Part shown: one piece after another, positions 1 to 9,668 of the stretch
How the letters are laid out: each line of letters begins with the position of its first letter
How positions within the stretch are numbered: position 1 is the first letter of the stretch
Origin: Microbacterium sp. LCT-H2
Lineage (GTDB): Bacteria; Actinomycetota; Actinomycetes; Actinomycetales; Microbacteriaceae
Direction of reading: 5' to 3'
NCBI RefSeq assembly: GCF_001866135.1
Contig: NZ_MODW01000005.1
Span: forward strand, 62,001-126,000
Length of the DNA: 64,000 nt
The notes under the pieces: generated by a model
The model's database searches: none
Told to the model about the DNA's origin: nothing
What the model saw: only the letters and a program-made list of their open reading frames with translations
Program-made: the position numbers and the translations under genes

Positions 1-1309
1 CTGGCCTGCTCCCGGCAAGCAGAACACCGGGAAGATCCACGGATCGGCGCTCGGAGCCGACGAGCTCGCCGCCACCAAGAAGGTCCTCGGGTTCGACCCG
101 GAGCAGACCTTCGTCGTCGCCGACGAGGTGCTGAAGCGCACGCGCGGCCTCGCGGAGCGCGCCGCCGAGGCCCGCGCCGCCTGGCAGGAGTCGTTCGATG
201 CCTGGGCGGCCGCCAACCCCGAGCGCAAGGCCCTGCTCGACCGCGTCGAGGCCCACGAGCTCCCCGCCGACATCGCCGACGCACTCCCCGTCTTCGAGGC
301 CGGCAAGGACGTCTCGACCCGCGCCGCGTCCGGCCAGGTCATCAACGCGCTGGCCGCGCAGCTCCCCGAGCTCTGGGGCGGCTCCGCCGACCTCGCCGAG
401 TCGAACCTCACGACGATCAAGGACGCGCCGTCGTTCATCCCGGCTGAGTGGTCGACCCACGAGTGGTCGGGCACCCCGTACGGCCGGGTGCTGCACTTCG
501 GCATCCGTGAGCACGCCATGGGTGCGATCGTCAACGGCATCGTGCTGCACGGGCCCACGCGCGCCTTCGGGGGCACGTTCCTCATCTTCAGCGACTACAT
601 GCGTCCGGCCGTGCGCCTGGCCGCGCTGATGAATGTGCCGAGCGTCTTCGTCTGGACGCACGACTCCGTCGCCCTCGGCGAGGACGGCCCGACGCACCAG
701 CCGATCGAGCAGCTCGCGACGCTGCGCGCGATCCCGAACCTGGCCGTCGTCCGTCCCGCGGACGCCAACGAGACGGCCGCCGTGTGGCTCGAGATCCTCC
801 GGCGCCACGAGGGCCCGGCCGGCATCGCACTGACCCGCCAGAACATCCCGGTGTTCCCGCGCGGCGAGGGCGAGGCCTCGGGCGACACCTTCGCCTCCGC
901 CGCCCAGGCCGCCAAGGGCGCCTACGTCCTCGCCGAGGCGCCGAACGGCACGCCGGACGTCATCATCGTGGCGACCGGCTCCGAGGTGCAGCTCGCGGTG
1001 AACGCCCGCGAGGTGCTCGCCGGCGAGGGCGTGAACGCCCGCGTCGTCTCCGCCCCCTCGCTGGAGTGGTTCGCGGAGCAGGACGAGGCCTACCGCGAGA
1101 GCGTGCTGCCGGCGTCCGTCACCGCCCGCGTCTCGGTCGAGGCCGGTTCCGTGCTCACGTGGCGCGGCATCGTCGGCGACCGCGGACGATCGGTCGGCAT
1201 CGACCACTTCGGCGCCTCCGCCGACTACAAGACCCTCTTCGAGAAGTTCGGCATCACCACCGAGGCCGTCGTCGCGGCCGCCCGCGAGACCATCAAGGAG
1301 AACGCATGA
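1..1309 (+). CDS. tkt: Transketolase (C-terminal part, 5' end outside window)
   Basis: Thiamine-diphosphate enzyme moving two-carbon ketol units between sugar phosphates in the non-oxidative pentose phosphate pathway. The reading frame is already open at base 2, and about 435 residues of a protein usually near 690 are present. Visible are the end of the first domain ([13 protein letters not shown]), the pyrimidine-binding domain with GSADLAESN, the IREHAM stretch carrying the cofactor-activating glutamate, and [15 protein letters not shown]. The C-terminal domain ends at the TGA. That stop overlaps the next start codon as ATGA, so tkt and tal are very probably co-transcribed and translationally coupled. 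The missing start lies upstream of the window. Confidence 0.97.
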   Translation, partial: WPAPGKQNTGKIHGSALGADELAATKKVLGFDPEQTFVVADEVLKRTRGLAERAAEARAAWQESFDAWAAANPERKALLDRVEAHELPADIADALPVFEAGKDVSTRAASGQVINALAAQLPELWGGSADLAESNLTTIKDAPSFIPAEWSTHEWSGTPYGRVLHFGIREHAMGAIVNGIVLHGPTRAFGGTFLIFSDYMRPAVRLAALMNVPSVFVWTHDSVALGEDGPTHQPIEQLATLRAIPNLAVVRPADANETAAVWLEILRRHEGPAGIALTRQNIPVFPRGEGEASGDTFASAAQAAKGAYVLAEAPNGTPDVIIVATGSEVQLAVNAREVLAGEGVNARVVSAPSLEWFAEQDEAYRESVLPASVTARVSVEAGSVLTWRGIVGDRGRSVGIDHFGASADYKTLFEKFGITTEAVVAAARETIKENA

Positions 1310-2418
1310 GCACCCCCACCGCCCAGCTCGCCGCCGCCGGCGTCAGCATCTGGCTCGACGACCTCTCGCGCACCCGCATCTCCTCCGGCAACCTCGCCGA
1401 GCTGATCGCGACGCGCAACGTCGTGGGCGTCACCACCAACCCGACCATCTTCGCGAACGCGATCACGGATAAGAACGACACGTCCTACGACGCGCAGGTC
1501 ACCGAGCTCGCCGCGTCCGGAGCCTCGGCCGAGGACGCGGTGTTCGCCGCGACGACCCAGGACGTCCGTGCCGCGCTCGACGTCTTCCGCCCGGTGTGGG
1601 AGGAGTCCGGCCACGTCGACGGTCGCGTCTCGATCGAGGTCTCCCCCGACCTCGCCCACGACACCGACGGCACCGTGGCGCAGGCCAAGGAGCTGTGGGA
1701 CCGGATCGACCGGCCCAACCTCCTCGTGAAGATCCCGGCGACCAAGGCCGGCCTCCCAGCCATCACCGAGGCGATCGCGAACGGCATCAGCGTCAACGTG
1801 ACCCTCATCTTCAGCCTGGAGCGCTACGCCGAGGTCATCGAGGCGTACCTCACGGGCCTCGAGCGGGCCAAGGACGCGGGCATCGATCTGTCCACCATCC
1901 ACTCCGTGGCCTCGTTCTTCGTCTCCCGGGTCGACACCGAGACGGACAAGCGCCTGACCGCGATCGGAACGGACGCCGCCGCCGCGCTGAAGAGCAAGGC
2001 GGGCCTGGCGAACGCCCGACTCGCCTACGAGCTCTTCGAGAAGACGTTCGCCGAGAAGCGCGCGCAGGATCTCCTCGCCGCCGGCGCCAACGTCCAGCGC
2101 CCGCTGTGGGCCTCGACCGGCGTCAAGGACCCGAACCTCCCCGACACGCTGTACGTGACGGAACTGGTCGCCGACGGCGTCGTCAACACGATGCCGGAGA
2201 AGACCCTCGAGGCGACGTTCGACCACGCCGTCGTCACGGGAGACACCATCACCGGCGGCTACGAGGAGGCCCGCGAGGTCTTCGCCGGGCTCGCCGAGGT
2301 GGGCGTCGACTTCGACGCCGTGACCGAGGTGCTCGAGGAGGAGGGGGTCGCGAAGTTCATCGACTCCTGGCACGATCTGCTCGCACAGGTCACCGAGGCT
2401 CTGGAGGCCCAGCGATGA
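1306..2418 (+). CDS. tal: Transaldolase
   Basis: Transfers a dihydroxyacetone unit between sugar phosphates in the cytosolic pentose phosphate pathway. The 370-residue length fits the longer actinobacterial transaldolases. The N-terminus has [16 protein letters not shown]. The Schiff-base lysine is the K of [11 protein letters not shown], near residue 142. [18 protein letters not shown] follows in the barrel. The start ATG at 1306 overlaps the tkt stop and is the only start giving a family-like N-terminus. The stop overlaps the pgi start in the same ATGA manner, making this the second gene of a tightly packed operon. Confidence 0.97.
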   Translation: MSTPTAQLAAAGVSIWLDDLSRTRISSGNLAELIATRNVVGVTTNPTIFANAITDKNDTSYDAQVTELAASGASAEDAVFAATTQDVRAALDVFRPVWEESGHVDGRVSIEVSPDLAHDTDGTVAQAKELWDRIDRPNLLVKIPATKAGLPAITEAIANGISVNVTLIFSLERYAEVIEAYLTGLERAKDAGIDLSTIHSVASFFVSRVDTETDKRLTAIGTDAAAALKSKAGLANARLAYELFEKTFAEKRAQDLLAAGANVQRPLWASTGVKDPNLPDTLYVTELVADGVVNTMPEKTLEATFDHAVVTGDTITGGYEEAREVFAGLAEVGVDFDAVTEVLEEEGVAKFIDSWHDLLAQVTEALEAQR

Positions 2419-4022
2419 CCTTCGCCATCCACGCATCGGGCGCGGCGCGCGTCGCCATCGAGGAGACCGTGCCCGCCCTGGTCCACGACCTCGTCGCCTC
2501 CCGCATCACCGGCGGCGACGCTACGCTCTGGGGTCCGGCCGCCGAGGCCGAGGCGTCGGTCCGCCTCGGCTGGGTCGAGGCCGTCTCGGTCTCCCGCCCG
2601 CTGGTCGCCGAGATCGTCGCGCTGCGCGAGGAGCTCGCAGCGAAGGGCGTCACGCGCGTGGTGTTGGCCGGAATGGGCGGCTCGTCGCTCGCTCCCGAGG
2701 TCATCGCACAGACGTCCGGCGTCCCGCTCACCATCCTCGACTCCACCGCCCCGGGGCAGGTGCTCGCCGCGCTCGACGAGGGTCTCGCCGAGACGGTCCT
2801 CGTCGTGTCGTCGAAGTCGGGCTCCACGGTCGAGACCGACTCGCAGCGCCGGACCTTCGAGGCCGCCTTCCGCGACCTCGGCATCGACCCCACCGAGCGG
2901 ATCGTCGTGGTCACGGACCCCGGTTCCCCTCTCGACGCCTCGGCGCGCGAGTCCGGCTACCGGGTCTTCAACGCCGACCCGAACGTGGGCGGCCGCTACT
3001 CGGCGCTGACCGCTTTCGGTCTCGTGCCCTCGGGACTGGCCGGCGTGGACATCGACGAGCTCCTGGACGAGGCCGAGGCCTCGCTGCTCGAGGTGGCCGT
3101 GGACTCCGCCGACAACCCCGCACTCCGTCTCGGGGCGGCGATCGCCGCCACCAGCCCCCGCCGCGACAAGCTGGGTCTGATCACCGACGGCACGCACATC
3201 AAGGGGCTGCCGGACTGGATCGAGCAGCTGATCGCCGAGTCCACAGGCAAGGAGGGCACGGGCATCCTCCCGGTCGTCCTGCTCCCGGTCTCGCCGGAGC
3301 TCGACCCGGTCCCTGCCGACCTCCAGATCGTGCGTCTCGTCGACGACGCCAACGAGTTCCACCTGCACGAGCGGCACGAGGGCGAGATCCTCGTCAGCGG
3401 CACACTCGGCGCGCAGTTCATCGTCTGGGAGTACGCGACGGCCATCGCCGGGCACCTCCTCGGCATCAACCCGTTCGACCAGCCCGACGTCGAGTCGGCC
3501 AAGGTCGCCGCCCGGGGCCTGCTCGACGCCCGACCGGAGCCGACAGCTCCCGCATTCGTCGAGAACGGCGTCGAGGTCCGGGTCTCCGACCCCGCCCTCG
3601 CCGTGTCTGGCACCGTCGAAGGCGTGCTGGACGCCCTCTGGGCCCAGCTCCCCGCCGACGGCTACGTGTCGATCCAGGCGTACGTCAACCGCCTCGAGGT
3701 GCCGCAGCTCCAGGGCCTGCGCGAGCTCGTCGCCGCCGACTCCGGGCGCCCGACCACGTTCGGCTGGGGACCGCGCTTCCTGCACTCCACGGGTCAGTAC
3801 CACAAGGGCGGCCCCGCTCAGGGCGTGTTCCTGCAGATCCTGGAGCGCACGGACGTGGACCTCGAGATCCCCGACCGGCCGTTCACGTTCGGACAGCTCA
3901 TCCAGGCGCAGGCGGCCGGCGACGCGGGCGTGCTCGCGGAGCACGGACGACCCGTCGTCTCGCTGACGATCACCGAGTCCTCGGACGACGTGCTCGCCCT
4001 CTTCGAAGCCGCACAGAAGTAA
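2415..4022 (+). CDS. pgi: Glucose-6-phosphate isomerase
   Basis: Interconverts glucose 6-phosphate and fructose 6-phosphate, linking glycolysis to the zwf branch encoded next to it. It has 535 residues with two SIS-type sugar-isomerase domains: [11 protein letters not shown] near residue 85 and [15 protein letters not shown] near 130. A central [11 protein letters not shown] carries the conserved glutamate region, and a C-terminal [15 protein letters not shown] is typical of the family. ATG 2415 overlaps the tal stop. A 20-base gap to zwf contains CAGGAG, a good ribosome-binding site for that gene. Its place inside a tkt-tal-zwf operon suggests carbon recycling through the oxidative branch. 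Confidence 0.95.
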   Translation: MTFAIHASGAARVAIEETVPALVHDLVASRITGGDATLWGPAAEAEASVRLGWVEAVSVSRPLVAEIVALREELAAKGVTRVVLAGMGGSSLAPEVIAQTSGVPLTILDSTAPGQVLAALDEGLAETVLVVSSKSGSTVETDSQRRTFEAAFRDLGIDPTERIVVVTDPGSPLDASARESGYRVFNADPNVGGRYSALTAFGLVPSGLAGVDIDELLDEAEASLLEVAVDSADNPALRLGAAIAATSPRRDKLGLITDGTHIKGLPDWIEQLIAESTGKEGTGILPVVLLPVSPELDPVPADLQIVRLVDDANEFHLHERHEGEILVSGTLGAQFIVWEYATAIAGHLLGINPFDQPDVESAKVAARGLLDARPEPTAPAFVENGVEVRVSDPALAVSGTVEGVLDALWAQLPADGYVSIQAYVNRLEVPQLQGLRELVAADSGRPTTFGWGPRFLHSTGQYHKGGPAQGVFLQILERTDVDLEIPDRPFTFGQLIQAQAAGDAGVLAEHGRPVVSLTITESSDDVLALFEAAQK

Positions 4023-4042
4023 CCGCAGGAGAGCCCCCACCG

Positions 4043-5593
4043 ATGTCTGTACCCATCTCGCGCGGGCACAACCCGCTGCGCGACCCCGACGATCGTCGTC
4101 TCAACAGGATCGCGGGGCCCAGCGCCCTCGTGATCTTCGGCGTGACGGGTGATCTGTCCCGCAAGAAGCTCATGCCGGCGGTCTACGATCTCGCGAACCG
4201 GGGGCTCCTGCCCCCGGGCTTCGCGCTCGTGGGCTTCGCCCGCCGCGACTGGGAGGACCAGGACTTCGCCCAGGTCGTCTACGACGCCGTGAAGCAGCAT
4301 GCCCGCACGCCGTTCCGCGAGGAGACCTGGACGCAGCTGCTCCAGGGCATCCGGTTCGTCTCCGGCGAGTTCGACAACCCCGACTCCTTCCGCAAGCTGC
4401 GGGAGACCGTCGAGAAGCTCGACGTGGAACGCGGCACCATGGGCAACCACGCCTATTACCTCTCGATCCCGCCGAAGGACTTCCCGCTCGTCGCGAAGCA
4501 GCTCAAGGAATCGGGGCTCGTGGGCGAGGACGCGGACGACGACGAGCGCTGGCGGCGCGTCGTCATCGAGAAGCCGTTCGGGCACGACCTCGAGTCGGCG
4601 CGCGCTCTCAACGCGGCCCTCGAGGTGGCGTTCCCCGCCGACTCGATCTTCCGCATCGACCACTACCTCGGCAAGGAGACGGTGCAGAACATCCTCGCGC
4701 TGCGCTTCGCCAACGAGCTGTACGAGCCGATCTGGAACCGCAACTACGTCGATCACGTGCAGATCACGATGGCCGAGGACATCGGCGTCGGCGGTCGTGC
4801 GGGGTACTACGACGGGATCGGCGCCGCCCGCGACGTCATCCAGAACCACCTGCTCCAGCTCCTCGCGCTCACGGCGATGGAGGAGCCCATCAGCCTCTCC
4901 GCCGAGCATCTGCGGGCCGAGAAGGAGAAGGTCCTCGCCGCGGTGCACGTGCCGGAGGATCTCTCCCTCGCCACCGCGCGCGGGCAGTACGCCGGAGGCT
5001 GGCAGGGCGGCGAGAAGGTCACCGGCTTCCTCGACGAGGAGGGGATGAACCCCGAGTCGACGACGGAGACCTACGCGGCCATCAAGCTGGAGATCGACAC
5101 CCGACGCTGGGCCGGCGTGCCGTTCTACCTGCGGACGGGCAAGCGCCTCGGCCGTCGGGTGACGGAGATCGCCGTGGTGTTCAACCGCGCGCCGCAGCAC
5201 CTGTTCGGCCGCGGCAACGCCTCGGAGCTCGGGCAGAACGCCCTGGTGATCCGCGTCCAGCCTGACGAGGGCGTGACGATCCGCTTCGGCTCGAAGGTGC
5301 CGGGCAACGGCACGAACGTCCGCGACGTGACGATGGACTTCGGCTACGGCCACGCGTTCACGGAGGCGAGCCCGGAGGCGTACGAGCGTCTGATCCTCGA
5401 CGTCCTCCTGGGCGATCCGCCGCTGTTCCCGCGGCACGAGGAGGTCGAGCTCTCCTGGAAGATCCTCGACCCGGTGGAGAAGTACTGGGCCGCCCAGGGC
5501 GGTCCGGTGGAGCAGTACGCGCCCGGCTCGTGGGGACCGGCCTCGGCCGACGACCTGCTGGCCCGCGACGGACGAGTCTGGAGACGCCCGTGA
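4043..5593 (+). CDS. zwf: Glucose-6-phosphate 1-dehydrogenase
   Basis: Oxidises glucose 6-phosphate to 6-phosphogluconolactone with NAD(P)+, the first step of the oxidative pentose phosphate pathway. It has 516 residues. The N-terminal Rossmann nucleotide motif is FGVTGDLSRKKLMPAVY, and the active-site stretch RIDHYLGKETVQN contains the catalytic His and substrate Lys. FYLRTGKRLGRRVTEI follows in the C-terminal domain. Length and motifs are complete. An AGGAG-type ribosome site lies about 10 bases upstream of the ATG. The stop TGA is shared with the GTG start of opcA. Confidence 0.97.
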   Translation: MSVPISRGHNPLRDPDDRRLNRIAGPSALVIFGVTGDLSRKKLMPAVYDLANRGLLPPGFALVGFARRDWEDQDFAQVVYDAVKQHARTPFREETWTQLLQGIRFVSGEFDNPDSFRKLRETVEKLDVERGTMGNHAYYLSIPPKDFPLVAKQLKESGLVGEDADDDERWRRVVIEKPFGHDLESARALNAALEVAFPADSIFRIDHYLGKETVQNILALRFANELYEPIWNRNYVDHVQITMAEDIGVGGRAGYYDGIGAARDVIQNHLLQLLALTAMEEPISLSAEHLRAEKEKVLAAVHVPEDLSLATARGQYAGGWQGGEKVTGFLDEEGMNPESTTETYAAIKLEIDTRRWAGVPFYLRTGKRLGRRVTEIAVVFNRAPQHLFGRGNASELGQNALVIRVQPDEGVTIRFGSKVPGNGTNVRDVTMDFGYGHAFTEASPEAYERLILDVLLGDPPLFPRHEEVELSWKILDPVEKYWAAQGGPVEQYAPGSWGPASADDLLARDGRVWRRP

Positions 5594-6525
5594 TCATCGA
5601 CCTTCCCGACACGACCGTCAGCCAGGTCGCCAAGCAGCTCGTCAAGGTGCGCGAGGAGGGCGGCGCCGTCGCCCTCGGCCGTGTCCTCACCCTGGTCATC
5701 GCCGCCCGCAAGGGCGTCGCGGAGGCCGCGATCGACGCGGCGAACGATGCGTCGCGCGAGCACCCGATGCGCGTGATCGTGCTGACGACCGGCGACGGTG
5801 AGTCCCGCCTCGACGCGCAGATCCGCGTGGGCGGAGACGCCGGGGCCAGCGAGGTCGTCGTGCTGCACGCGCACGGCGCCGCCGCGAGCAACGAGGAGAG
5901 CCTGCTCACCGGGCTGCTCCTCCCGGACGCCCCGGTGGTGGCGTGGTGGCCGGACGAGGCCCCCACCTCTCCCGCGACCTCGCCGCTCGGCCGCATCGCC
6001 CAGCGCCGGATCACCGACGCCGCCACGTCTCCGGACGTCCGCGACCGGCTCGCCCTCCTCGGACGCACGCACGCCCCCGGCGACACCGACCTCGCCTGGA
6101 CGCGCCTCACGCACTGGCGCGAGCAGCTCGCCGCGGTGCTGGACCAGCCGCCGTACGAGACCATCACCGCCGTCGAGGTCCGTGGCGGGAGTGCCTCGCC
6201 CTCCACGGCGCTGCTCGCCGCCTGGCTGCAGATGGCACTGGACGTCCCGGTGCGGTGGTCGTACGAGGACCCGGAGCACTGGCAGGAGGGCATCAAGTCG
6301 GTGCGCCTCACCCGGGAGTCCGGCGACATCCTCCTCGAGCGCCCGTCGCCCGGCGTCGCCGTGCTCACCCAGCCGAACCAGCCCGACCACGACCTTCACC
6401 TGCCGCGGCGGACCCTGCGCGAGTGCCTCGCGGAGGAGCTGCGCAGGCTCGACCCCGACGTCCTGTACGGTCGAGTGATCACGGAGGGCTGGGAGAAGCT
6501 CGGTCCGCCCGAGACAGGAGAGTGA
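5590..6525 (+). CDS. opcA: Glucose-6-phosphate dehydrogenase assembly protein OpcA
   Basis: OpcA proteins are needed for full activity of the actinobacterial and cyanobacterial G6PD encoded by the adjacent zwf. The start chosen is GTG 5590, which overlaps the zwf stop (GTGA) and gives a 311-residue protein beginning VIIDLPDTTVSQVAKQL, the expected N-terminus. A longer frame upstream would run into zwf. An N-terminal region is followed by conserved VVAWWPDEAP and by RRITDAATSPD, LAWTRLTHWREQLA and a C-terminal EDPEHWQEGI segment. It is presumably cytosolic and acts by protein-protein contact with Zwf. Confidence 0.94.
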   Translation: MIIDLPDTTVSQVAKQLVKVREEGGAVALGRVLTLVIAARKGVAEAAIDAANDASREHPMRVIVLTTGDGESRLDAQIRVGGDAGASEVVVLHAHGAAASNEESLLTGLLLPDAPVVAWWPDEAPTSPATSPLGRIAQRRITDAATSPDVRDRLALLGRTHAPGDTDLAWTRLTHWREQLAAVLDQPPYETITAVEVRGGSASPSTALLAAWLQMALDVPVRWSYEDPEHWQEGIKSVRLTRESGDILLERPSPGVAVLTQPNQPDHDLHLPRRTLRECLAEELRRLDPDVLYGRVITEGWEKLGPPETGE

Positions 6526-6530
6526 CCTCG

Positions 6531-7310
6531 ATGCCGGGATCGTCCGCAGAGAAGCGGGTCGTGGTCGAGGCCACCCCCGCCGCCCTCGCCCTCCGGGTCG
6601 CCGATCGCTTCCTCACCCGTGTCCGCGCGCGGACACGCAACGGCCGTCTGGCTCACGTCGCCCTCACGGGCGGGTCGATGGGCGGTGCGGTCCTGCGCGC
6701 CGTCCGGGAGAACCCGCGATCCGCCGAGATCGACTGGTCCCTCGTCCACTTCTGGTGGGGCGACGAGCGATATGTGCCGCGGAACGACCCGGACCGCAAC
6801 GCCCTCCAGTCCCGGGAGGCACTGCTCGACCACCTCGACGTCCCCGCGGAGAACGTGCACGAGGTCGCTGCCTCGGACAGCGGTCTCGACCTCGATGAGG
6901 CCGCCGCCGCGTACGCCGCCGAGCTCGCCCGCTTCGGCACCGAGGACCACCCGTGGCCCTCTTTCGCCGTGTGCTTCCTCGGCGTCGGCCCCGACGGCCA
7001 CATCGCGTCGCTCTTCCCGGACCGGGAAGAGGTCACCGTGACCGATGCGGCGGCGCTCCCCGTGCGGGACTCCCCCAAGCCCCCGCCCGAGCGCGTGACC
7101 CTGACGCGTCCCGTGCTCAACGCATCAAAGCGGGTGTGGCTGGTTCTGACGGGTGCCGACAAGGCATCGGCGCTCGGCCTCGCTCTCGCCGGCGCCAGCT
7201 ACACGAGCGTTCCGGCCGCCGGGGCGAAGGGCCGCAAGCGGACGGTGTTCTTCGTCGACGAGGCAGCGGCGTCCGAGGTCTCCCCCGACCTCATCGACCA
7301 GGCCTACTGA
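6531..7310 (+). CDS. pgl: 6-phosphogluconolactonase
   Basis: Hydrolyses 6-phosphogluconolactone, the product of Zwf, to 6-phosphogluconate. It has 259 residues in the SugarP isomerase fold. VALTGGSMGGAVL corresponds to the phosphate-binding loop, VHFWWGDERYVP carries the family signature, and LGVGPDGHIASLFP contains the catalytic His region. ATG 6531 is preferred over a GTG at 6522 that overlaps the opcA stop. The AGGAG at 6516-6520 sits 10 bases from the ATG but only one base from the GTG. The last seven bases overlap the 3' end of the converging transporter gene. Confidence 0.95.
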   Translation: MPGSSAEKRVVVEATPAALALRVADRFLTRVRARTRNGRLAHVALTGGSMGGAVLRAVRENPRSAEIDWSLVHFWWGDERYVPRNDPDRNALQSREALLDHLDVPAENVHEVAASDSGLDLDEAAAAYAAELARFGTEDHPWPSFAVCFLGVGPDGHIASLFPDREEVTVTDAAALPVRDSPKPPPERVTLTRPVLNASKRVWLVLTGADKASALGLALAGASYTSVPAAGAKGRKRTVFFVDEAAASEVSPDLIDQAY

Positions 7311-8362
7311 GCGTCCGGGCCGCGTGTCTCACGCGGGTCAGGCTGCTCCGGCGCGCCCGATGCCGGAGCAGCCGGCGGGGTGGCGGGATCGCTTCCCCGG
7401 GTGATGCCGAGCTCCTGGCTCTCGCTGAGCACCTGCGGGTGGAATCGCGCGAGCCCGACGACGCCCCAGACGGCGATGCTGCCGGCGACGCCGAAGATGA
7501 TGAAGACCCACCACGGAGCCGCCGCCGCCTCACCGAGCACGAGCATGCCGATGAGCACGGCCACCATGGGGTCGACCACCGTCAGACCGGCGATGACGAG
7601 GTCCGGCGGACCGGAGCTGTAGGCGGTCTGCACGAAGTACGCGCCGACGGCACCCGCCGAGAGCAACGCGAGCAGGCAGACCGCGGTGATCCACTCGAAC
7701 TGGCCCGCCTCGATGCGCTTGATGATGACCTTCGCGAGGGTGGCGACGAAACCGTAGAGGATGCCGGCGCCGATGATGTAGAACAGCGCCCGCATCCGGT
7801 GCCGGAGGATGAGCCAGCACGCCCCGAGCACGATGATCACGACGAGCAGGATCGCGAGGATGACGAACAGCTCGCGGTCCGTGACCTCCTTCTCCGTGGC
7901 GTAGATCGCGGCGAAGAACACGAACAGGAAGATGCCGCCGACACAAGCGATGATCGCGGTGAGCGACTGCCGCGTGGGGGCGTGGCCTGAGATGCGGGCG
8001 TTGAGCAGCGTCGTGATGACCAGCGCGATGGCGCCGAGCGGCTGCACCACGATGAGGGGCGCCTTGACGAGGGCGGCGAGCTGGCAGACGATCGCGAGGC
8101 CCAGCATGAGCGTCCCGATCACCCAGGACGGGCGGGTGAACAGGCGCTTGAGCTGATCGAAGCTGAGGCCGGCGGCGCCGTCGGAGCCGCTGAGCCGCTC
8201 GACCTTCTCCACGCCCCGATGCTGGTACTGCGCGCCGAGCGACATGAACACCGCACCGGCGAGAGCCAGAGGGATTCCCAGGAGCAGGCCGGGGTTCTGG
8301 AACGCGCCGACCAACTGGTCGCCGACGTCCTCGACCGTCCCCATCCACACCCCTGCGCTCAC
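7304..8362 (-). CDS. DMT/NIPA-like multi-pass membrane transporter
   Basis: An integral membrane protein of 352 residues with about nine to ten hydrophobic segments: LLLGIPLALAGAVFMSLGA at the N-terminus, paired helices through the middle, and IAGLTVVDPMVAVLIGMLVLG near the end. It ends in a Pro/Ala-rich cytoplasmic tail. Repeat layout and motifs resemble the drug/metabolite transporter superfamily, including the NIPA-like branch (DMT family). The substrate cannot be told from sequence. The start is GTG 8362, because a TAGGGT -10 element lies exactly 6 bases upstream, predicting a leaderless mRNA. An ATG at 8344 is the alternative. It diverges from def and converges on pgl. Confidence 0.8.
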   Translation of the reverse strand: MSAGVWMGTVEDVGDQLVGAFQNPGLLLGIPLALAGAVFMSLGAQYQHRGVEKVERLSGSDGAAGLSFDQLKRLFTRPSWVIGTLMLGLAIVCQLAALVKAPLIVVQPLGAIALVITTLLNARISGHAPTRQSLTAIIACVGGIFLFVFFAAIYATEKEVTDRELFVILAILLVVIIVLGACWLILRHRMRALFYIIGAGILYGFVATLAKVIIKRIEAGQFEWITAVCLLALLSAGAVGAYFVQTAYSSGPPDLVIAGLTVVDPMVAVLIGMLVLGEAAAAPWWVFIIFGVAGSIAVWGVVGLARFHPQVLSESQELGITRGSDPATPPAAPASGAPEQPDPRETRGPDAQ

Positions 8363-8368
8363 AGTACG

Positions 8369-8399
8369 ACCCTACCCGGAGAGTGCCGCCGACTAGGGT
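8369..8399. promoter_or_regulatory. Divergent leaderless promoters for the DMT transporter and def
   Basis: TAGGGT on the minus strand (8374-8369) lies 6 bases before GTG 8362. TAGGGT on the plus strand (8394-8399) lies 6 bases before GTG 8406. Both would start transcription at or next to the start codon. Each -10 element lies about where the -35 of the other would be, so the two promoters probably compete. Confidence 0.6.
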
Positions 8400-8405
8400 T
8401 GTGAC

Positions 8406-8972
8406 GTGGCTGTCCTTCCGATTCGCATCATGGGCGATCCCGTCCTGCACTCCCCCGCCTCCCCCGTCGAGGCGATCACCGACGAGATCCGCGCCCTCGT
8501 CGCCGACATGTTCGAGACCATGGACGCGGCACCCGGCGTCGGCCTCGCCGCTCCCCAGGTGGGGGTGCCGCTGCGGATCTACACGTACTCCTATGTCGAC
8601 GACGACGACCAGCCGTGGCGCGGTGTGCTCATCAATCCCGAACTGTGGATGACGCCGATGGAGCCGGGCGCGCCCGACCCCGAGCTGGAGTCCGAGGGCT
8701 GCCTGTCGTTCCCCGGCGAGCGGTTCCCGCTGCGTCGGTCCGACCGGGTGCGGGTGACCGCGACGGACCTGGACGGTGACCCGGTCGCGCTGGAGGTGGA
8801 CGGGTGGCGCGCTCGGATCATGCAGCACGAGTTCGATCATCTGGACGGCGTGCTCTACATCGACCGCCTCTCGGACTCCGACTGGAAAACGACGCAGAAG
8901 ATCGCGCGCAAGCGCGGCTGGGGGCGTCCGGGGGCCAGCTGGCTCCCCGGCGTGGACGACCTCGAGGGCTGA
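8406..8972 (+). CDS. def: Peptide deformylase
   Basis: Metal-dependent removal of the N-formyl group from nascent proteins. It has 188 residues with all three family motifs. GVGLAAPQVG near residue 45 is motif 1. EGCLSFPG near 98 supplies the metal-binding Cys. QHEFDHLDG near 140 has the two metal-binding His and the catalytic Glu. The C-terminal tail (KIARKRGWGRPGASWLPG) is slightly extended, as in actinobacterial type I enzymes. The start is GTG 8406, with a TAGGGT -10 six bases upstream and no ribosome-binding site. The mRNA is therefore expected to be leaderless. Confidence 0.97.
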   Translation: MAVLPIRIMGDPVLHSPASPVEAITDEIRALVADMFETMDAAPGVGLAAPQVGVPLRIYTYSYVDDDDQPWRGVLINPELWMTPMEPGAPDPELESEGCLSFPGERFPLRRSDRVRVTATDLDGDPVALEVDGWRARIMQHEFDHLDGVLYIDRLSDSDWKTTQKIARKRGWGRPGASWLPGVDDLEG

Positions 8973-9004
8973 TCGCATTCAGCCCACGCACAGCATCCTT
9001 CAAG

Positions 9005-9032
9005 TTGCGTCATAGACTCCGGGCACTATAGC
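9005..9032 (+). promoter_or_regulatory. Sigma-A type promoter for the septum-formation lipoprotein
   Basis: TTGCGT (9005-9010), a 16-base spacer, then TATAGC (9027-9032). This is one of the clearer two-element promoters in the window. It would give a 5' leader of about 50 bases ahead of ATG 9089, with a good AAGGGGA ribosome site. Confidence 0.5.
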
Positions 9033-9088
9033 GTGTTCGCGGCGGGGATATTCAGCATGCCCCGCGTCACGCTCTGAAGGGGAAATCC

Positions 9089-9604
9089 ATGATGAAGTCG
9101 CGCACCCGTCGCGCACTCGTGCTCACCGGTTCGGCCGTCGCCGTCTCGCTCGCCCTCACCGGCTGCAGCGCGATCAACAGCATCCTCGGCGGCGGTCGCG
9201 CCGACGCCGACCGCGACGAGGAGACCGGCCAGGTCACCGAGAGCGCGAACATCGACGTCTTCTCGGTGAAGCTCGGCGACTGCATGCTCGAGACCGGCTC
9301 CGGGATGCTCACCGACGCGAACGTCGTGCCGTGCTCCGAGCCCCACGACGAAGAGGTCTTCTACGAGATCAAGATGGACGACGGCGACTACTCGGAGGAT
9401 GCCATCAGCGCCGCCTCCGAGGGCTGCATCGGCGACGCGTACACGTCCTTCGTCGGCGTCTCCTACCAGGAATCCGCCCTGGACGTGACCACGCTCACCC
9501 CCAGCAAGGACTCGTGGGAGCAGGCCAACGACCGCGTGATCCAGTGCATCATCATCGACCCGGCCGGACAGGTCGAGGGATCGCTCAAGGGCGCCGCGCG
9601 CTGA
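9089..9604 (+). CDS. Septum-formation-family lipoprotein
   Basis: A 171-residue secreted lipoprotein. The signal peptide has basic KSRTRR, a hydrophobic core and the lipobox LALTGC, so Cys near residue 26 should be lipidated and the protein anchored outside the membrane. The mature part has the pattern of the actinobacterial septum-formation domain: FSVKLGDCM, VPCSEPHDEEVFYEI, a central EGCIGDAY and a terminal RVIQCIIIDP. Four Cys residues are probably paired. Function within the family is poorly known. AAGGGGA precedes the ATG, and a strong terminator follows the stop. It is a monocistronic unit. Confidence 0.75.
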   Translation: MMKSRTRRALVLTGSAVAVSLALTGCSAINSILGGGRADADRDEETGQVTESANIDVFSVKLGDCMLETGSGMLTDANVVPCSEPHDEEVFYEIKMDDGDYSEDAISAASEGCIGDAYTSFVGVSYQESALDVTTLTPSKDSWEQANDRVIQCIIIDPAGQVEGSLKGAAR

Positions 9605-9620
9605 TCAGACCGCGTCTTCA

Positions 9621-9652
9621 CGAAGGGCTCCGCCGCGAGGCGGGGCCCTTCG
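9621..9652 (+). terminator. Bidirectional hairpin terminator
   Basis: A 14-bp stem (9621-9634 with 9639-9652, one G-U pair) closes a GCGA loop and is followed by T-rich sequence. It lies between the lipoprotein gene and the converging pucR-type gene. Confidence 0.8.
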
Positions 9653-9668
9653 TCGTCCGTGCCACGGC

